Notes: generated by a model not told the origin, from the sequence alone. Numbered from the stretch's first letter, positions 26,907-37,813 are shown. The stretch is DNA of 64,000 nt from Deltaproteobacteria bacterium (GCA_016190375.1 JACPQR010000115.1:109323-173322); one strand, 5' to 3'. Made by a program: numbers and translations.

Positions 26907-28200
26907 CGTGGACCTCCAGGGCGCGGCGGGCGGCGTCCTTGCCCATCACGATGGCATCCTCCATCGACGAGTACGTCCAAGCGCCGTAGCGACCCGCGGC
27001 GAAGATCCGGTGCTCCTCGAGGAACGGCAGGATCGTTCGCAGGGCCCCGTCCGTGCGGCGATCCGGGATCACGTACGCGTGCTCGAGGAAGCGCGGGATG
27101 GTGAAGGCGATCTCCGAAGCGTCGCGGATGAGGCCCATCTCCTCGAGACCCCGAGCGACGACCGGGCCGAGCTCCAGCATGTCCGGCCGGGAGCGCGAGG
27201 AGAGCTCGACGTACAGGGATCCGCGACCGGGCGGGGCGAGCTCGGCGGAGAAGTTCGTGTAGACGCCGACCCGATAGAACGGCAGCCGCTCCTCCGGGAC
27301 GTAGGCCCAGTGCAGGTCCGTCCGGGGCGGGCGCTCGAGGCCCACGTCGAGGTACCACAGCCCGGTGTGGCGGAGCAGCCGCGCCGCGTCCCGGACCGCG
27401 GCGGGGGCACGCTCGGCCATGAGCCCGATGAGCCTCGGCAGCGGCGCGGTGCAGAGCGCGACCTCGAACTGGACCCGCTCGCCGTCGTCCAGCGTCACGG
27501 TCCTCTCGACCGGATCGACGGCGACGGGCTGCCGGCCGAGCTCCACGTGCAGGCCGCGCGCGAGCGCCTCGGGCAGGGCGCTGATTCCGCGGCGAGGGTA
27601 GAGGAAGCGCGCGTTGTACCCGAGCTGCGATCTCGGGGGACCGAGCGCTCCCTGCACGATGTCCTCGATGCTCGGAACGGGCACGAAGCGCTCGCACCAC
27701 GACGCCGTCATCTCGCGAGGGTGCACGCCCCAGATCTTCGTGTTGTAAGGGATCATGAAGTGGCGCGCGATCCCCTCGCCGAACTGACCAAGGATGAGGT
27801 CCTCGAAGGTCGACGGAGCTCTGGAGGACTTCGCTGCCGCGACACGAGCCTCGATGAAGCCGACCAGGCACTCCCGGACGATCTCGCGGGGCAGCCCGTA
27901 CGTGTTCGCCTGGAACGGGTAGTCGGTGAAGACGCCGTGCGACCACACCTTCGACCGGCGCTCGATCTCGAGGAGCTCGCCCTCGAGCAGGCCCTCGATC
28001 ATCGCTCGCGTCTCGGCGTCCCTCAGGTGCAAGAGATGCCCCGTGCGGTCGAAGCGCCAGCCCTCGTGCTCCTCGGTCACGGCGTGGCCCCCCACGCGCG
28101 CCTCGCGCTCGATGAGCCTGTACGAGCCCGGCGGGAGATGGCGCGCCGCCGACAGGCCCGTCAGGCCCGCCCCGAGGATCACGATTGGCCGGGCGGACAT
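26899..28200 (-). CDS. FAD-dependent amine-oxidase-like flavoprotein
   Basis: 433 residues from ATG 28200. The Rossmann motif VILGAGLTGLSAARHL opens the protein, followed by EREARVGGHAVTEE and FDRTGHLLHL. Later blocks (MIPYNTKIWGVHPREM, LYPRRGISALPEAL and a C-terminal FAAGRYGAWTYSSMEDA) match the UDP-galactopyranose mutase/protoporphyrinogen-oxidase-like superfamily used in glycan operons. The substrate cannot be fixed. First gene of the three-gene operon with the glycosyltransferase and deacetylase. Confidence 0.8.
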   Translation of the reverse strand: MSARPIVILGAGLTGLSAARHLPPGSYRLIEREARVGGHAVTEEHEGWRFDRTGHLLHLRDAETRAMIEGLLEGELLEIERRSKVWSHGVFTDYPFQANTYGLPREIVRECLVGFIEARVAAAKSSRAPSTFEDLILGQFGEGIARHFMIPYNTKIWGVHPREMTASWCERFVPVPSIEDIVQGALGPPRSQLGYNARFLYPRRGISALPEALARGLHVELGRQPVAVDPVERTVTLDDGERVQFEVALCTAPLPRLIGLMAERAPAAVRDAARLLRHTGLWYLDVGLERPPRTDLHWAYVPEERLPFYRVGVYTNFSAELAPPGRGSLYVELSSRSRPDMLELGPVVARGLEEMGLIRDASEIAFTIPRFLEHAYVIPDRRTDGALRTILPFLEEHRIFAAGRYGAWTYSSMEDAIVMGKDAARRALEVHGG

Positions 28201-28311
28201 CGGCGGAGGTTTAGGAGGCGCCGGCCGGGGTGTCAATCTGGATAGCGCTCGGCAGTCCGCCGTCGGCTAGGGGCTACAGGGCGCGGCCACGGCATGCTAG
28301 AAGGCCCGGCC

Positions 28312-29892
28312 ATGGAGCCCCGCGGGTACCTTGCGATCGTGCTTCACGCGCACCTGCCGTACGTGCGCCATCCCGAGCACGAGGACTTCCTCGAGGAGCG
28401 CTGGCTCTTCGAGGCGATGACCGAGTGCTACCTGCCCCTGCTCGATCGCTTCCGCGCGATGCGAGCGGAGGGCATCGCGTTTCGGATCACGATGTCGCTC
28501 ACGCCGACGCTCGCCTCGATGCTTCGAGACGAGCTCCTGATGGGTCGCTACGACCGCCACCTCGGAAAGCTCCAGGAGCTCGCCGACCGCGAGCGCCGCC
28601 GCGCAGCGGGCGATGGGAAGATGGAGGCGCTCGCGCGCTTCTACGAGGAGCGGCTCGGTCGCGAGCGCGCGCTCTGGGAGGAGGTCGGACGAGACGTCGT
28701 CGGCGCGTTCGCCGACCTCGAGCGGACCGGGCACGTGGAGGTCCTCACCTGCGGCGCCACGCACGGGTTCTTGCCGCTCCTGGCCCAGACGCCGACGTCG
28801 GTGCGCGCTCAGGTCGCGGTTGGCTGCCGCACGCACCAGAGGCTCTTCGGGCACAGACCACGGGGCATCTGGTTGCCGGAGTGCGCGTACTTCCCCGGTC
28901 TCGACGAGGTGCTCGCCGAGGAGGGCCTGCGCTTCTTCGTCGTCGACACGCACGGGATCGAGCACGCGACCCCGAGACCGCTGTACGGCGTCCACGCGCC
29001 CGTCTACACGCCGGCGGGCGTCGCGGCCTTCGGGCGCGACACCGAGTCGTCCAAGCAGGTGTGGAGCGCGGACGAAGGTTATCCGGGCGACTTCGCCTAC
29101 CGCGACTTCTACCGCGACATCGGCTTCGATCGCCCCCTCGAGGAGATCCGCCCCTACATCAACCCGGACGGGACCAGGCTCTTCACCGGGATCAAGTACC
29201 ACCGCATCACGGCCCGCACCGACCACAAGGAGCTGTACGACCCGGCCGTGGCGCGCGAGAGAGCAGCGTCGCACGCGGGGCACTTCATGTGGGCGCGCCA
29301 GGAGCAGGTGAAGTGGCTCGCCGGCGGGATGGACCGACCTCCGATCGTCGTGGCGCCTTACGACGCCGAGCTGTTCGGTCACTGGTGGTTCGAAGGCCCC
29401 GACTTCCTCGAGTACCTCTTCCGCAAGATCCACTACGACCAGGAGGACCTGCGCCCCGTGACCCTCGCCGAGTACTTGCAGGCGCATCCGGTCAACCAGA
29501 AGTCGACCCCGTCGGCCTCGACGTGGGGCGCGGGCGGATACCACCAGGTATGGCTCGAGGGCTCGAACGCCTGGATGTATCGTCACGCGCACCACGCCGC
29601 GCGTGAGATGAACGGCCTCGCCCGCGACTACCGTGACGCGACGGGCGCGCTCAGGCGGGCGCTCGAGCAGGCCGGTCGCGAGCTGCTCCTCCTCGAGTCC
29701 AGCGACTGGGCGTTCATCCTCAAGACCGCGACCTCGACCGACTACGCGATCCGCAGGTTCAAGGCGCACCTCGCCAGATTCAGGAGGCTTTCCGCCATGA
29801 TACGCTCAGGGTCGATCGACGAGCGCTGGCTCGGGGACCTGGAGTGGCGCGACAACATCTTCCCGGATGTCCAGTACCAGCTCTGGAGCTGA
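28312..29892 (+). CDS. GH57 1,4-alpha-glucan branching enzyme-like
   Basis: 526 residues from ATG 28312 (ATG 28294 is possible). GH57 motifs appear in order: LHAHLPYVRHP, the HGFLPLL block, GIWLPECAYFPG with the likely nucleophile Glu near residue 189, YDAELFGHWWFEGP with the acid/base Asp near residue 350, and a C-terminal helical bundle. Family members build alpha-1,6 branches in glycogen-like glucans or act as amylases; the length and C-terminal domain favour the branching type. No glycogen gene is adjacent. Confidence 0.88.
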   Translation: MEPRGYLAIVLHAHLPYVRHPEHEDFLEERWLFEAMTECYLPLLDRFRAMRAEGIAFRITMSLTPTLASMLRDELLMGRYDRHLGKLQELADRERRRAAGDGKMEALARFYEERLGRERALWEEVGRDVVGAFADLERTGHVEVLTCGATHGFLPLLAQTPTSVRAQVAVGCRTHQRLFGHRPRGIWLPECAYFPGLDEVLAEEGLRFFVVDTHGIEHATPRPLYGVHAPVYTPAGVAAFGRDTESSKQVWSADEGYPGDFAYRDFYRDIGFDRPLEEIRPYINPDGTRLFTGIKYHRITARTDHKELYDPAVARERAASHAGHFMWARQEQVKWLAGGMDRPPIVVAPYDAELFGHWWFEGPDFLEYLFRKIHYDQEDLRPVTLAEYLQAHPVNQKSTPSASTWGAGGYHQVWLEGSNAWMYRHAHHAAREMNGLARDYRDATGALRRALEQAGRELLLLESSDWAFILKTATSTDYAIRRFKAHLARFRRLSAMIRSGSIDERWLGDLEWRDNIFPDVQYQLWS

Positions 29893-30271
29893 GCGGCGTA
29901 AGCCCCGGGCATCTCAGCAAGAAATTTGCGCTGACAGGTCCAAACGGCCACAGTTACGGGGTGCGCCGGCACCCCGAAGTGGGTACCGCAGGACCCGTGC
30001 TCCGGGGCACGTGTGACGATGGCGTGTCGACTGTTCACCACGTCCGCGGCGCGATCCGCGCGCCCGGGCGCCGCGCGGCGAGCGAAATACCCGAGCGCCG
30101 GATCGCACGGGCCTTGCACGTCTCGCCGCGACGAGGGTCGCGAAGGGCGGAGTCCTTGGACGTGTTCGAGATACCGGCGCGCGCAAGTTCGCCAGGCGCC
30201 CTTCCTTGCACGTGCCCAAGCCCGCGAGGGCCGTGCCGGTTGGTTTGAGGGTGGGCGGGATTGGGAAAGCA
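29893..30271. other. Intergenic region with two hairpins
   Basis: 379 bp without a convincing gene on either strand. A perfect 7-bp hairpin lies at 29958-29975 (GGGGTGC, loop GCCG, GCACCCC), and a second GC-rich dyad around 29997-30012 (CGTGC/GCACG). Neither is followed by a T-run, so they are not standard terminators. The string CCTTGCACGT occurs twice, at about 30113 and 30213. Confidence 0.45.
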
Positions 30272-32188
30272 ATGCTGAGCCTCGCCAGAACCTCCTTGCT
30301 CGTGTCGCTCCTTCCGCTCGCCGCGCGGGCCGATCCGGACGAATCGCCCTACGGGGACGAGCAGGTCTGCGATCCGGCCGGAGCGCCGACGCTCGCGCCG
30401 GAGCCTGCGGTCGACGCCACTGACTCCGAGATCGCGGAGCGCCTGTCGGGTGTTCCGGAGCTCGCCGACTACGTCGCCTACCACAGGGGGCTTGCGGAGA
30501 TGGAGGCCGGTCGTGCGGTCGAGGCCTGCGCGCTGTTCGATCAGGCCCTCGAGTCTCCCCTGCCGCCGCTCGCGCTGAGGGCAAGGCTGGCGCGCGCCCG
30601 CTGCCTGGTCGAGCGGGGTGACCGCCGGGATGCCCAGACGGCCGTGCGCCTCTTGATGACGCGCTACCCCGGGCTCGAGCAGGCCCAGGTCCTCTACCGC
30701 GCCCTGTACCCGACACGTCCTCAGCCCTCGCATCCGTTCGACGAGCGAGGCAGGCGGCGTCCGGCGGGGGGCGAGCCGCCGCGTATTCGCTGGCGGCCGC
30801 CTGGGCCTGGCGAGATCGCGGACAGGCTAGTGGGCCGCGCGAACCCTCGCATGCTTCCCGTGATGAAGCGCATGTCCGCCGCCAACCTGTACATGGAGGC
30901 GGGCCGGTACGAGGACGCGTGGCGGTTCTTCAACGCGGTGCCCGCCCGCGTCCTCGGGCGCGACGGCTCGATCAACGCGGGGCTCGCGGCGTTGACCGCC
31001 GGAGAGACGGAAGCGGCGCTCCGGATCCTCCGTCCGCTCGCGGCCTCCCGGGACGATCGTTCGATCTACTGGGCCGGCCGCGCCGAGCAGCTCGCCGACA
31101 ACATCGCTGAGGCCCGCGCCGACTACGATCGGATCGCGCACGACGACCCGCCGGGCTACTACAGCGTGTGGGCGGCGGCGCGGCTGCGCGAGCTCGATGG
31201 CGAGGTCAACGCGGAGCTGCTCACCCCCGTCTGGCTCGACGGCGTGCCGTCGAGCGCCCCGGCGAGCGTGCCGACTCGAGAGGAGGCGCTGGCCGACCTC
31301 GATTCTCTCATTCCCGAGCATGGCGATGCGCTGCCGTGGTTGCGACGCGCTCATGCCCTCGTGGAACGAGGCTTCCCGACCCTCGCGACCGAGGAGATCA
31401 GGACCGCGCACGAGGCCTACCGTCAGGCGAAGGGCAACCGGCCTCGTCAGACGGGCCTCCTCCGGCTCTGGCGCGGCGGGATGACGCCGCCGATCCCGGG
31501 CAGCCGCGACCAGCGCAAGGAGCGGGCGAAGCTCGGCGCGGAGGGCGAGGCGAAGCTCGATCGCGTCGCCCGGGCCCTGGGCGACGAGGGGCTCGCCTTG
31601 CGGATCGAGCGGCCGAGGTGGGGCGACATGCGCTCGTACCACCGGCAGGCCTGGCGGGATCTGGTCATGAGGGCAGCCCGCCGCCATGGTGTCGACCCCG
31701 ACCTGGTCTGGGCGATCATGTTCCGGGAGAGCATCTTCAACCCCGACGTCGTCTCGCACGCGCGCGCGATCGGGTTGATGCAGGTGATCCCGCCGACCGG
31801 CTACGAGATCGCGGAGGCGCGATCGATCGAGGGCTTCGATCCCTCGCAGCTCTTCGACCCGGAGCGCGCGATCGACTTCGGCGCCTACTACCTGCGGGTC
31901 CTCCTGGATCGCTTCGGAGGGCGAGTCCCGCTCGCGATCGCCGGCTACAACGGCGGCCCGCACAACGTCGAGAAGTGGCTGGCGCTGCGGGGCAACGCGG
32001 ACCTGGACGTCTTCTGCGAGCAGATCCCGTTCACGGAGACGCACCGTTACGTGCGCCGGGTCCTGACCTCGCTCGCGATCTACCAGTCGAGCGGAGGCGG
32101 CGCGACGAACCCACGTCACGAGCCGGTGGAGCTGCCGCCCCTCGCCGCCCTCGCGGACCAGCCCGAGGAGTTCTACCCGGAGCTCTGA
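30272..32188 (+). CDS. slt: Lytic murein transglycosylase (Slt70-like)
   Basis: 638 residues from ATG 30272, with a signal peptide ending near ARADPD. The long middle is a TPR-like helical superstructure (IYWAGRAEQLADN, YYSVWAAARLREL), as in Slt70. The C-terminal SLT domain (about residues 465-600) has the catalytic Glu in FRESIFNP (about 486), AIGLMQVIPPTG, and AGYNGGPHNVEKW. It cleaves glycan strands in the periplasm to give anhydro-muropeptides during wall turnover. The gene stands alone. Confidence 0.9.
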   Translation: MLSLARTSLLVSLLPLAARADPDESPYGDEQVCDPAGAPTLAPEPAVDATDSEIAERLSGVPELADYVAYHRGLAEMEAGRAVEACALFDQALESPLPPLALRARLARARCLVERGDRRDAQTAVRLLMTRYPGLEQAQVLYRALYPTRPQPSHPFDERGRRRPAGGEPPRIRWRPPGPGEIADRLVGRANPRMLPVMKRMSAANLYMEAGRYEDAWRFFNAVPARVLGRDGSINAGLAALTAGETEAALRILRPLAASRDDRSIYWAGRAEQLADNIAEARADYDRIAHDDPPGYYSVWAAARLRELDGEVNAELLTPVWLDGVPSSAPASVPTREEALADLDSLIPEHGDALPWLRRAHALVERGFPTLATEEIRTAHEAYRQAKGNRPRQTGLLRLWRGGMTPPIPGSRDQRKERAKLGAEGEAKLDRVARALGDEGLALRIERPRWGDMRSYHRQAWRDLVMRAARRHGVDPDLVWAIMFRESIFNPDVVSHARAIGLMQVIPPTGYEIAEARSIEGFDPSQLFDPERAIDFGAYYLRVLLDRFGGRVPLAIAGYNGGPHNVEKWLALRGNADLDVFCEQIPFTETHRYVRRVLTSLAIYQSSGGGATNPRHEPVELPPLAALADQPEEFYPEL

Positions 32189-32192
32189 GCGG

Positions 32193-32266
32193 GGGGACAC
32201 GCACGAACCGCGGCGCGCCGGTCTCCAACTAGTGATTAACAAAGGCGTTCCAGGCACAACCGCGCG
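32193..32266 (+). repeat. Two-box dispersed repeat, copy A
   Basis: GGGGACACGCAC (32193-32204) and GTTCCAGGCACAACCGCGCG (32247-32266), 42 nt apart, just after the transglycosylase stop. The same two boxes recur at 39453-39513; both copies sit between convergent genes. Confidence 0.5.
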
Positions 32267-32305
32267 TTTCGCCTGGCCGCGCCTCGCGCGGACGGCGCCG
32301 GTCCG

Positions 32306-33709
<1,404 letters not shown>

Positions 33710-33799
33710 GGCTGGCGAGTCTACCGGATAGCGGACTTTGGCGCGAAGGGGGGCGGGCCGGCAATCGACCGGCAGGCGCGACCGTGGTAATGACGCCGC

Positions 33800-34687
33800 A
33801 TGCTGGTCAAGGGCGCGCTGACGGCGCTGGTGACGCCGTTCCGGGATGGCAGGGTCGACGTGGAGGCGCTTCGCGCGCTGGTCGAGCGACAGATCGAGCG
33901 CGGGATCCACGGGCTGGTGCCCTGCGGTACCACGGGAGAGTCGCCATCGCTCACGATCGACGAGCACGGGCTGGTCGTCCGGACCGTCGTCGAGGCCGTC
34001 CGCAGGCGCGTTCCGGTCGTCGCCGGCGCCGGCTCCAACTCCACCCGCCACGCGATCGAGCTGACGCGGTCTTGCCGCGATGCGGGCGCGGACGCGGTCC
34101 TGCACGTGATGCCCTACTACAACAAGCCGACGCAGGACGGCCTCGTCGCTCACTTCACCGCGATCCTGCGGGAGGTGCCGATGCCGACGATGCTGTACAA
34201 CGTGCCGCCGCGCACGGCGACGGACCTTCTGCCCGAGACGGTGGCGCGGGTCGCGCACGCGCTCCCGGACGTCTTCGCGATCAAGGAGGCGAGCGGCAGC
34301 GTGCTCAGAGCGCAGAAGATCCTGGAGCTCCTCGGCGACCGCCTCGCGGTGTTCTCAGGCGACGACGCCATGACGCTCGCCGTCCTCGCTGTCGGCGGCT
34401 CGGGCGTCGTCTCGGTCACGTCCAACGTCGATCCGGCCGCCGTCGCGGGAGTGTGCACGCGATGGTTCGAGGGACGGACGGAGGAGGCCCGGCAGGCGCA
34501 CTTCGATCTTCTCGCGCTGCACGAGGTGCTCTTCATCGAGACGAGCCCCGGCCCCGTCAAGGCAGCGCTGGCGCTCAGGGGCGAGATCCCCTCGGAGATC
34601 AGGCTGCCGCTCGTCTGGCCGTCAGCCTCGAGCGTCGAGCGCATCCGGGCCGTGCTGGCTCGCCGGCAGCCGGGATCCCCGGCATGA
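33800..34687 (+). CDS. dapA: 4-hydroxy-tetrahydrodipicolinate synthase
   Basis: 295 residues from ATG 33800, the normal length. It condenses pyruvate with aspartate semialdehyde in lysine and diaminopimelate synthesis. The Schiff-base lysine is in FAIKEASG at about residue 161, and the catalytic triad tyrosine lies in MLYNVPPRT; GTTGESPSL and YYNKPTQDGL are also present. The stop overlaps the dapB start by 4 nt (ATGA). Confidence 0.95.
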   Translation: MLVKGALTALVTPFRDGRVDVEALRALVERQIERGIHGLVPCGTTGESPSLTIDEHGLVVRTVVEAVRRRVPVVAGAGSNSTRHAIELTRSCRDAGADAVLHVMPYYNKPTQDGLVAHFTAILREVPMPTMLYNVPPRTATDLLPETVARVAHALPDVFAIKEASGSVLRAQKILELLGDRLAVFSGDDAMTLAVLAVGGSGVVSVTSNVDPAAVAGVCTRWFEGRTEEARQAHFDLLALHEVLFIETSPGPVKAALALRGEIPSEIRLPLVWPSASSVERIRAVLARRQPGSPA

Positions 34688-35439
34688 TCGCGGTCGCGGT
34701 CGTCGGGGCGCTCGGTCGCATGGGGCGCGAGGTGGTGCGGCTGGTCGAGCAGGCCGATGACCTCGCCCTGGTCGGCGCGTTCGACAGGCTCGCCGCGAGC
34801 GAGGCGGCGCGAACGCCGCTGGCGCGCGACCTCGGCGCCACGCTGGCGCACGCCAGGGTCGTGATCGACTTCTCCTCTCCCGAGGGCACACGTGACCTCG
34901 TGACCCGGGCGGCCGCGCTCGGCGTGGCCGTCGTCTCCGGCACCACGGGCCTCGGCCCCGACGAGAGGGCGGCGCTCGAGGCGGCCTCTCGCATCGTTCC
35001 CGTCGTCCACGCCCCCAACATGAGCGTCGGCGTTCACGTGCTCCTGGGCCTGGTCGCGGAGGCGGCGCGAAAGCTCGGCCCCGAGTTCGACATCGAGGTG
35101 GTCGAGATGCACCACCGCCACAAGGTCGACGCGCCCTCGGGAACGGCGCTGAGGATCGCCGAGTCGATCCAGGGCGTTCGCCCGGGACTCCGCGCGGTCC
35201 ACGGCCGCAGCGGCGCGGCCGGGCCCCGCGGTGGCGACGAGATCGGAATCCTGGCCCTGCGCGGCGGCGACGTCGTCGGTGACCACCAGGTCCTCTTCGC
35301 GGGACCGGGCGAGCGAGTCGAGATCGCTCACCGCGCCAGCTCGCGCGAGACGTTCGCGCGGGGTGCGCTCCGGGCGGCGCGCTGGGTCCACGGGCGTCCG
35401 GCGGGGCTATTCGGAATGGCCGACGTGCTCGCGGGGTGA
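34684..35439 (+). CDS. dapB: 4-hydroxy-tetrahydrodipicolinate reductase
   Basis: 251 residues. The NAD(P)-binding start VAVVGALGRMGREV, the SGTTGL block, HAPNMSVGV and the substrate site EMHHRHKVDAPSGTAL identify DapB. It carries out the step after DapA in lysine/meso-diaminopimelate synthesis and is translationally coupled to it, forming a two-gene operon. Confidence 0.95.
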   Translation: MIAVAVVGALGRMGREVVRLVEQADDLALVGAFDRLAASEAARTPLARDLGATLAHARVVIDFSSPEGTRDLVTRAAALGVAVVSGTTGLGPDERAALEAASRIVPVVHAPNMSVGVHVLLGLVAEAARKLGPEFDIEVVEMHHRHKVDAPSGTALRIAESIQGVRPGLRAVHGRSGAAGPRGGDEIGILALRGGDVVGDHQVLFAGPGERVEIAHRASSRETFARGALRAARWVHGRPAGLFGMADVLAG

Positions 35440-35502
35440 ACCACGGACCCGCACCAGCTTCGCTCGCTGGGGCCCCCGGATTGGTGCTACGTTCCGGGCA
35501 CC

Positions 35503-36051
35503 TTGCCGATCCCGCACCTCCTGCTGGTGAACCTGCTCCTCGGGAGCCTGTGCGCCTGGTCGGGAAGGTCGATCGTTCGGCTCGCGTCGCGCTCCGCGAT
35601 CATGAACCCCTACTTCGCGACGCTGCTCCTGTGCGAGCTCTTCCTGATGGTGCCGCTGGGCTCGTATCTCTATCTCTTCTATCCCGACTGGTCCTGGGCT
35701 TACCTCGTCTCCGCGTCGCGGGTTCCTTCAGCCGTAGTGGTCGTCGTTCTCCTGGGCTATCCCGCGGCGGCGGTCTCCGGCTATCTCGGGGCGGTCGCGG
35801 CGTGCCGCGCGGGTCAGGACCGCGTGGTCATGTCGGCCCTGGGAACGGGGACGGGGATCGTCCTCATCGCGATCCTGCTCACGTGGGGGCGGATCAGCGC
35901 CGTGGGAACATACGAGCAGTACAACCGTGCCTTCGGGCTGCGCGCCTTGCACTCGAGCGGCCTGGGAGCGTTCCTCCTCGCTTCCCTCGTCGGCCTGGGG
36001 TTCGCCTGGACCTTCGCGCTGATCCGGCTGCGAAGGGACCTGCGAGCCTGA
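35503..36051 (+). CDS. Hypothetical integral membrane protein
   Basis: 182 residues from TTG 35503; the start is weakly supported. Five hydrophobic segments span most of the chain (LLLVNLLLGSL, FATLLLCELFLMV, AVVVVVLLGYPAAAV, GIVLIAILLTW, GAFLLASLVGLGFAW). No family recognised and no charged catalytic motif inside the helices. It lies 63 bp after dapB and may be read through from it. Confidence 0.55.
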   Translation: MPIPHLLLVNLLLGSLCAWSGRSIVRLASRSAIMNPYFATLLLCELFLMVPLGSYLYLFYPDWSWAYLVSASRVPSAVVVVVLLGYPAAAVSGYLGAVAACRAGQDRVVMSALGTGTGIVLIAILLTWGRISAVGTYEQYNRAFGLRALHSSGLGAFLLASLVGLGFAWTFALIRLRRDLRA

Positions 36052-36114
36052 GCAGCAATCCCCTCCCGTCGCCAGGCGGCCGATCCGACCCCGTCTGCGT
36101 CGTTGCCGCTCCTC

Positions 36115-36134
36115 CGAATACCACGCGGTATTCG
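36115..36134. repeat. Perfect 8-bp hairpin
   Basis: CGAATACC, loop ACGC, GGTATTCG. It lies in the 286-bp gap 36052-36337, which has no gene. No T-run follows, so a terminator role is doubtful. Confidence 0.5.
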
Positions 36135-36229
36135 TCGTCGCGGGCGCCTAGCATCCGGGGCCGCCTCGACCGCCTGGCTCGGTCCGGGGATTCCTGCTCA
36201 GGCTCCGTGCTGATAGCCGTTCGAGAACG

Positions 36230-36259
36230 TTGACGGACCGGCGCGCGATTTGCTAGTTT
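36230..36259 (+). promoter_or_regulatory. Candidate promoter for the DUF4398/OmpA operon
   Basis: TTGACG (36230-36235), 18-nt spacer, TAGTTT (36254-36259). A leader of about 70 nt follows, containing a 6-bp hairpin at 36302-36318 (CCCGGT, loop TTCGC, ACCGGG). Confidence 0.5.
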
Positions 36260-36337
36260 GCCCGCAATTTTGCGAGCATGGTTCCGCCCAGAAAACCTCG
36301 TCCCGGTTTCGCACCGGGTGGAAGGGCGCCTTCGACG

Positions 36338-36640
36338 ATGATCAGGATCTTGAAGTGGGGGTTGTTCGCGCTTGCAGGCCTCGCCGCGGGGTGCGGGCCG
36401 GTCGAGTACACGGCGGTCATCCTGGACGCCTCGCAGGCGCTCGCCGAGGCCCGAGAAGCGGATGCGCGAGTGCACGCCCCCTACGAGTACTTCTACGCGA
36501 AGGAGCACATCCATAAAGCGCGGGAGGAAGCGGGCTACGCCGACTACCAGGCCGCGATCGACCTCGGGCGAACGGCCGAGGAGTACGCCACGAAGGCCAG
36601 GGACATCGCCAAGAACCGCCGCCGCGAGATGGGACGCTAG
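36338..36640 (+). CDS. DUF4398-type lipoprotein
   Basis: 100 residues from ATG 36338. A hydrophobic leader ends in the lipobox-like LAAGCG. The mature part is one long amphipathic helix pair with YEYFYAKEHIHKAREEAG and YATKARDIAKNRR, the hallmark of DUF4398 periplasmic lipoproteins. The next gene starts immediately after the stop and carries a related helical N-terminus, so the two probably interact. Confidence 0.75.
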   Translation: MIRILKWGLFALAGLAAGCGPVEYTAVILDASQALAEAREADARVHAPYEYFYAKEHIHKAREEAGYADYQAAIDLGRTAEEYATKARDIAKNRRREMGR

Positions 36641-37753
36641 ATGCGCCGATCGTTTCTTCTTCCTTCCTTGGGGCTGGCTCTCGTCGTCCTGGCGGCCTGC
36701 ACCGGCGCCCGGCGCTTGACCGGGAGGCTGCAGGCGACTCAGGACATCATCGTGCAGGCCGAGCGCAACGGCGCGTACCGCTGTGCGCCCAGAGAGCTCG
36801 CGCTCGCCAAGGCGAACGTGCGCTTCGCGGAGCTCGAGCTCGACGAGGGCCGGCTCTCACGGGCCGAGGACCACTACGCCGTCGCGGAGCCAAACGCGCG
36901 CGCCGCCTACGACCTGTCGCCGCCGGCGCGATGCGCGCCGCGCGGGATCGTCGTCGAGCGCCCGAACCAGGACCGCGACGGTGACGGCATCTTCGACGAT
37001 AGGGATCGCTGCCCCACGGTTCCCGAGGACTTCGACGGCGTCGAGGACGAGGACGGCTGCCCCGAGGACCAGGACACGGACGGCGACGGCATCGCCGACA
37101 GCCGCGACCAGTGCCCGCTCGAGCCGGAGGACCAGGACGGCTACCTCGATGACGACGGATGCCCGGAGCTCGACAACGACGCCGACGCGATCGCGGACTC
37201 CACCGACCGCTGCCCGAACGACCCGGAGGATCCCGACGGCTTCCAGGACGAGGACGGCTGCCCGGACACCGACAACGACACCGACTCGCTGGTCGACGCC
37301 CAGGACCGCTGCCCGAACGAGATCGGTCCCGTGGACAACGAGGGTTGCCCGCGCCGGTACGTCGGCGTGACGATCACCACGGATCACATCCGGATCAACC
37401 AGACGATCCACTTCGAGTTCAACCGCGCGGTGATCAAGCGCGACTCGTTCCCGATCCTGAACACGGTGGCGCAGGTCCTCACGGACTTCCCGACCATCAC
37501 GATCGAGATCCAGGGCCACACGGACAGCCGAGGCAACGACGACTACAACATGAACCTGTCGAACGAGCGCGCGGCGTCGGTCAGGGCGTACCTGGAGGGC
37601 AGGGGCATCGCGCCCAGCCGCCTGACGTCACGTGGATACGGCGAGACGAGGCCGATCGAGTCGAACACGACGAACGCCGGCCGGGCGGCGAACAGGCGCG
37701 TGGAGTTCGTCAGGACCGACCAGGCCGCCCAGCAGAACCGGCAGAATCCATAG
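36641..37753 (+). CDS. OmpA-family lipoprotein with thrombospondin-type-3 repeats
   Basis: 370 residues. Lipobox LAACTG near residue 20; a DUF4398-like helix (RELALAKANVRFAELELDEG); then about four calcium-binding thrombospondin type 3-like repeats (residues about 105-230; DRDGDGIFDDRDRCP, DTDGDGIADSRDQCP); then an OmpA C-terminal peptidoglycan-binding domain (about 245-360) with GHTDSRGNDDYNMNLSNERA. It would tie the outer membrane to the wall through diaminopimelate. It starts at the base after the previous stop. Confidence 0.88.
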   Translation: MRRSFLLPSLGLALVVLAACTGARRLTGRLQATQDIIVQAERNGAYRCAPRELALAKANVRFAELELDEGRLSRAEDHYAVAEPNARAAYDLSPPARCAPRGIVVERPNQDRDGDGIFDDRDRCPTVPEDFDGVEDEDGCPEDQDTDGDGIADSRDQCPLEPEDQDGYLDDDGCPELDNDADAIADSTDRCPNDPEDPDGFQDEDGCPDTDNDTDSLVDAQDRCPNEIGPVDNEGCPRRYVGVTITTDHIRINQTIHFEFNRAVIKRDSFPILNTVAQVLTDFPTITIEIQGHTDSRGNDDYNMNLSNERAASVRAYLEGRGIAPSRLTSRGYGETRPIESNTTNAGRAANRRVEFVRTDQAAQQNRQNP

Positions 37754-37813
37754 GCATCGCGCCGTGTGCAGAAACCGCCCAAGGCAGTACGCAAGAACGG
37801 CCCGGAGGACCAC

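Noticed and set aside
29958..29975. Terminator after the GH57 gene
   Set aside because: Good stem but no T-run; recorded only as a hairpin.
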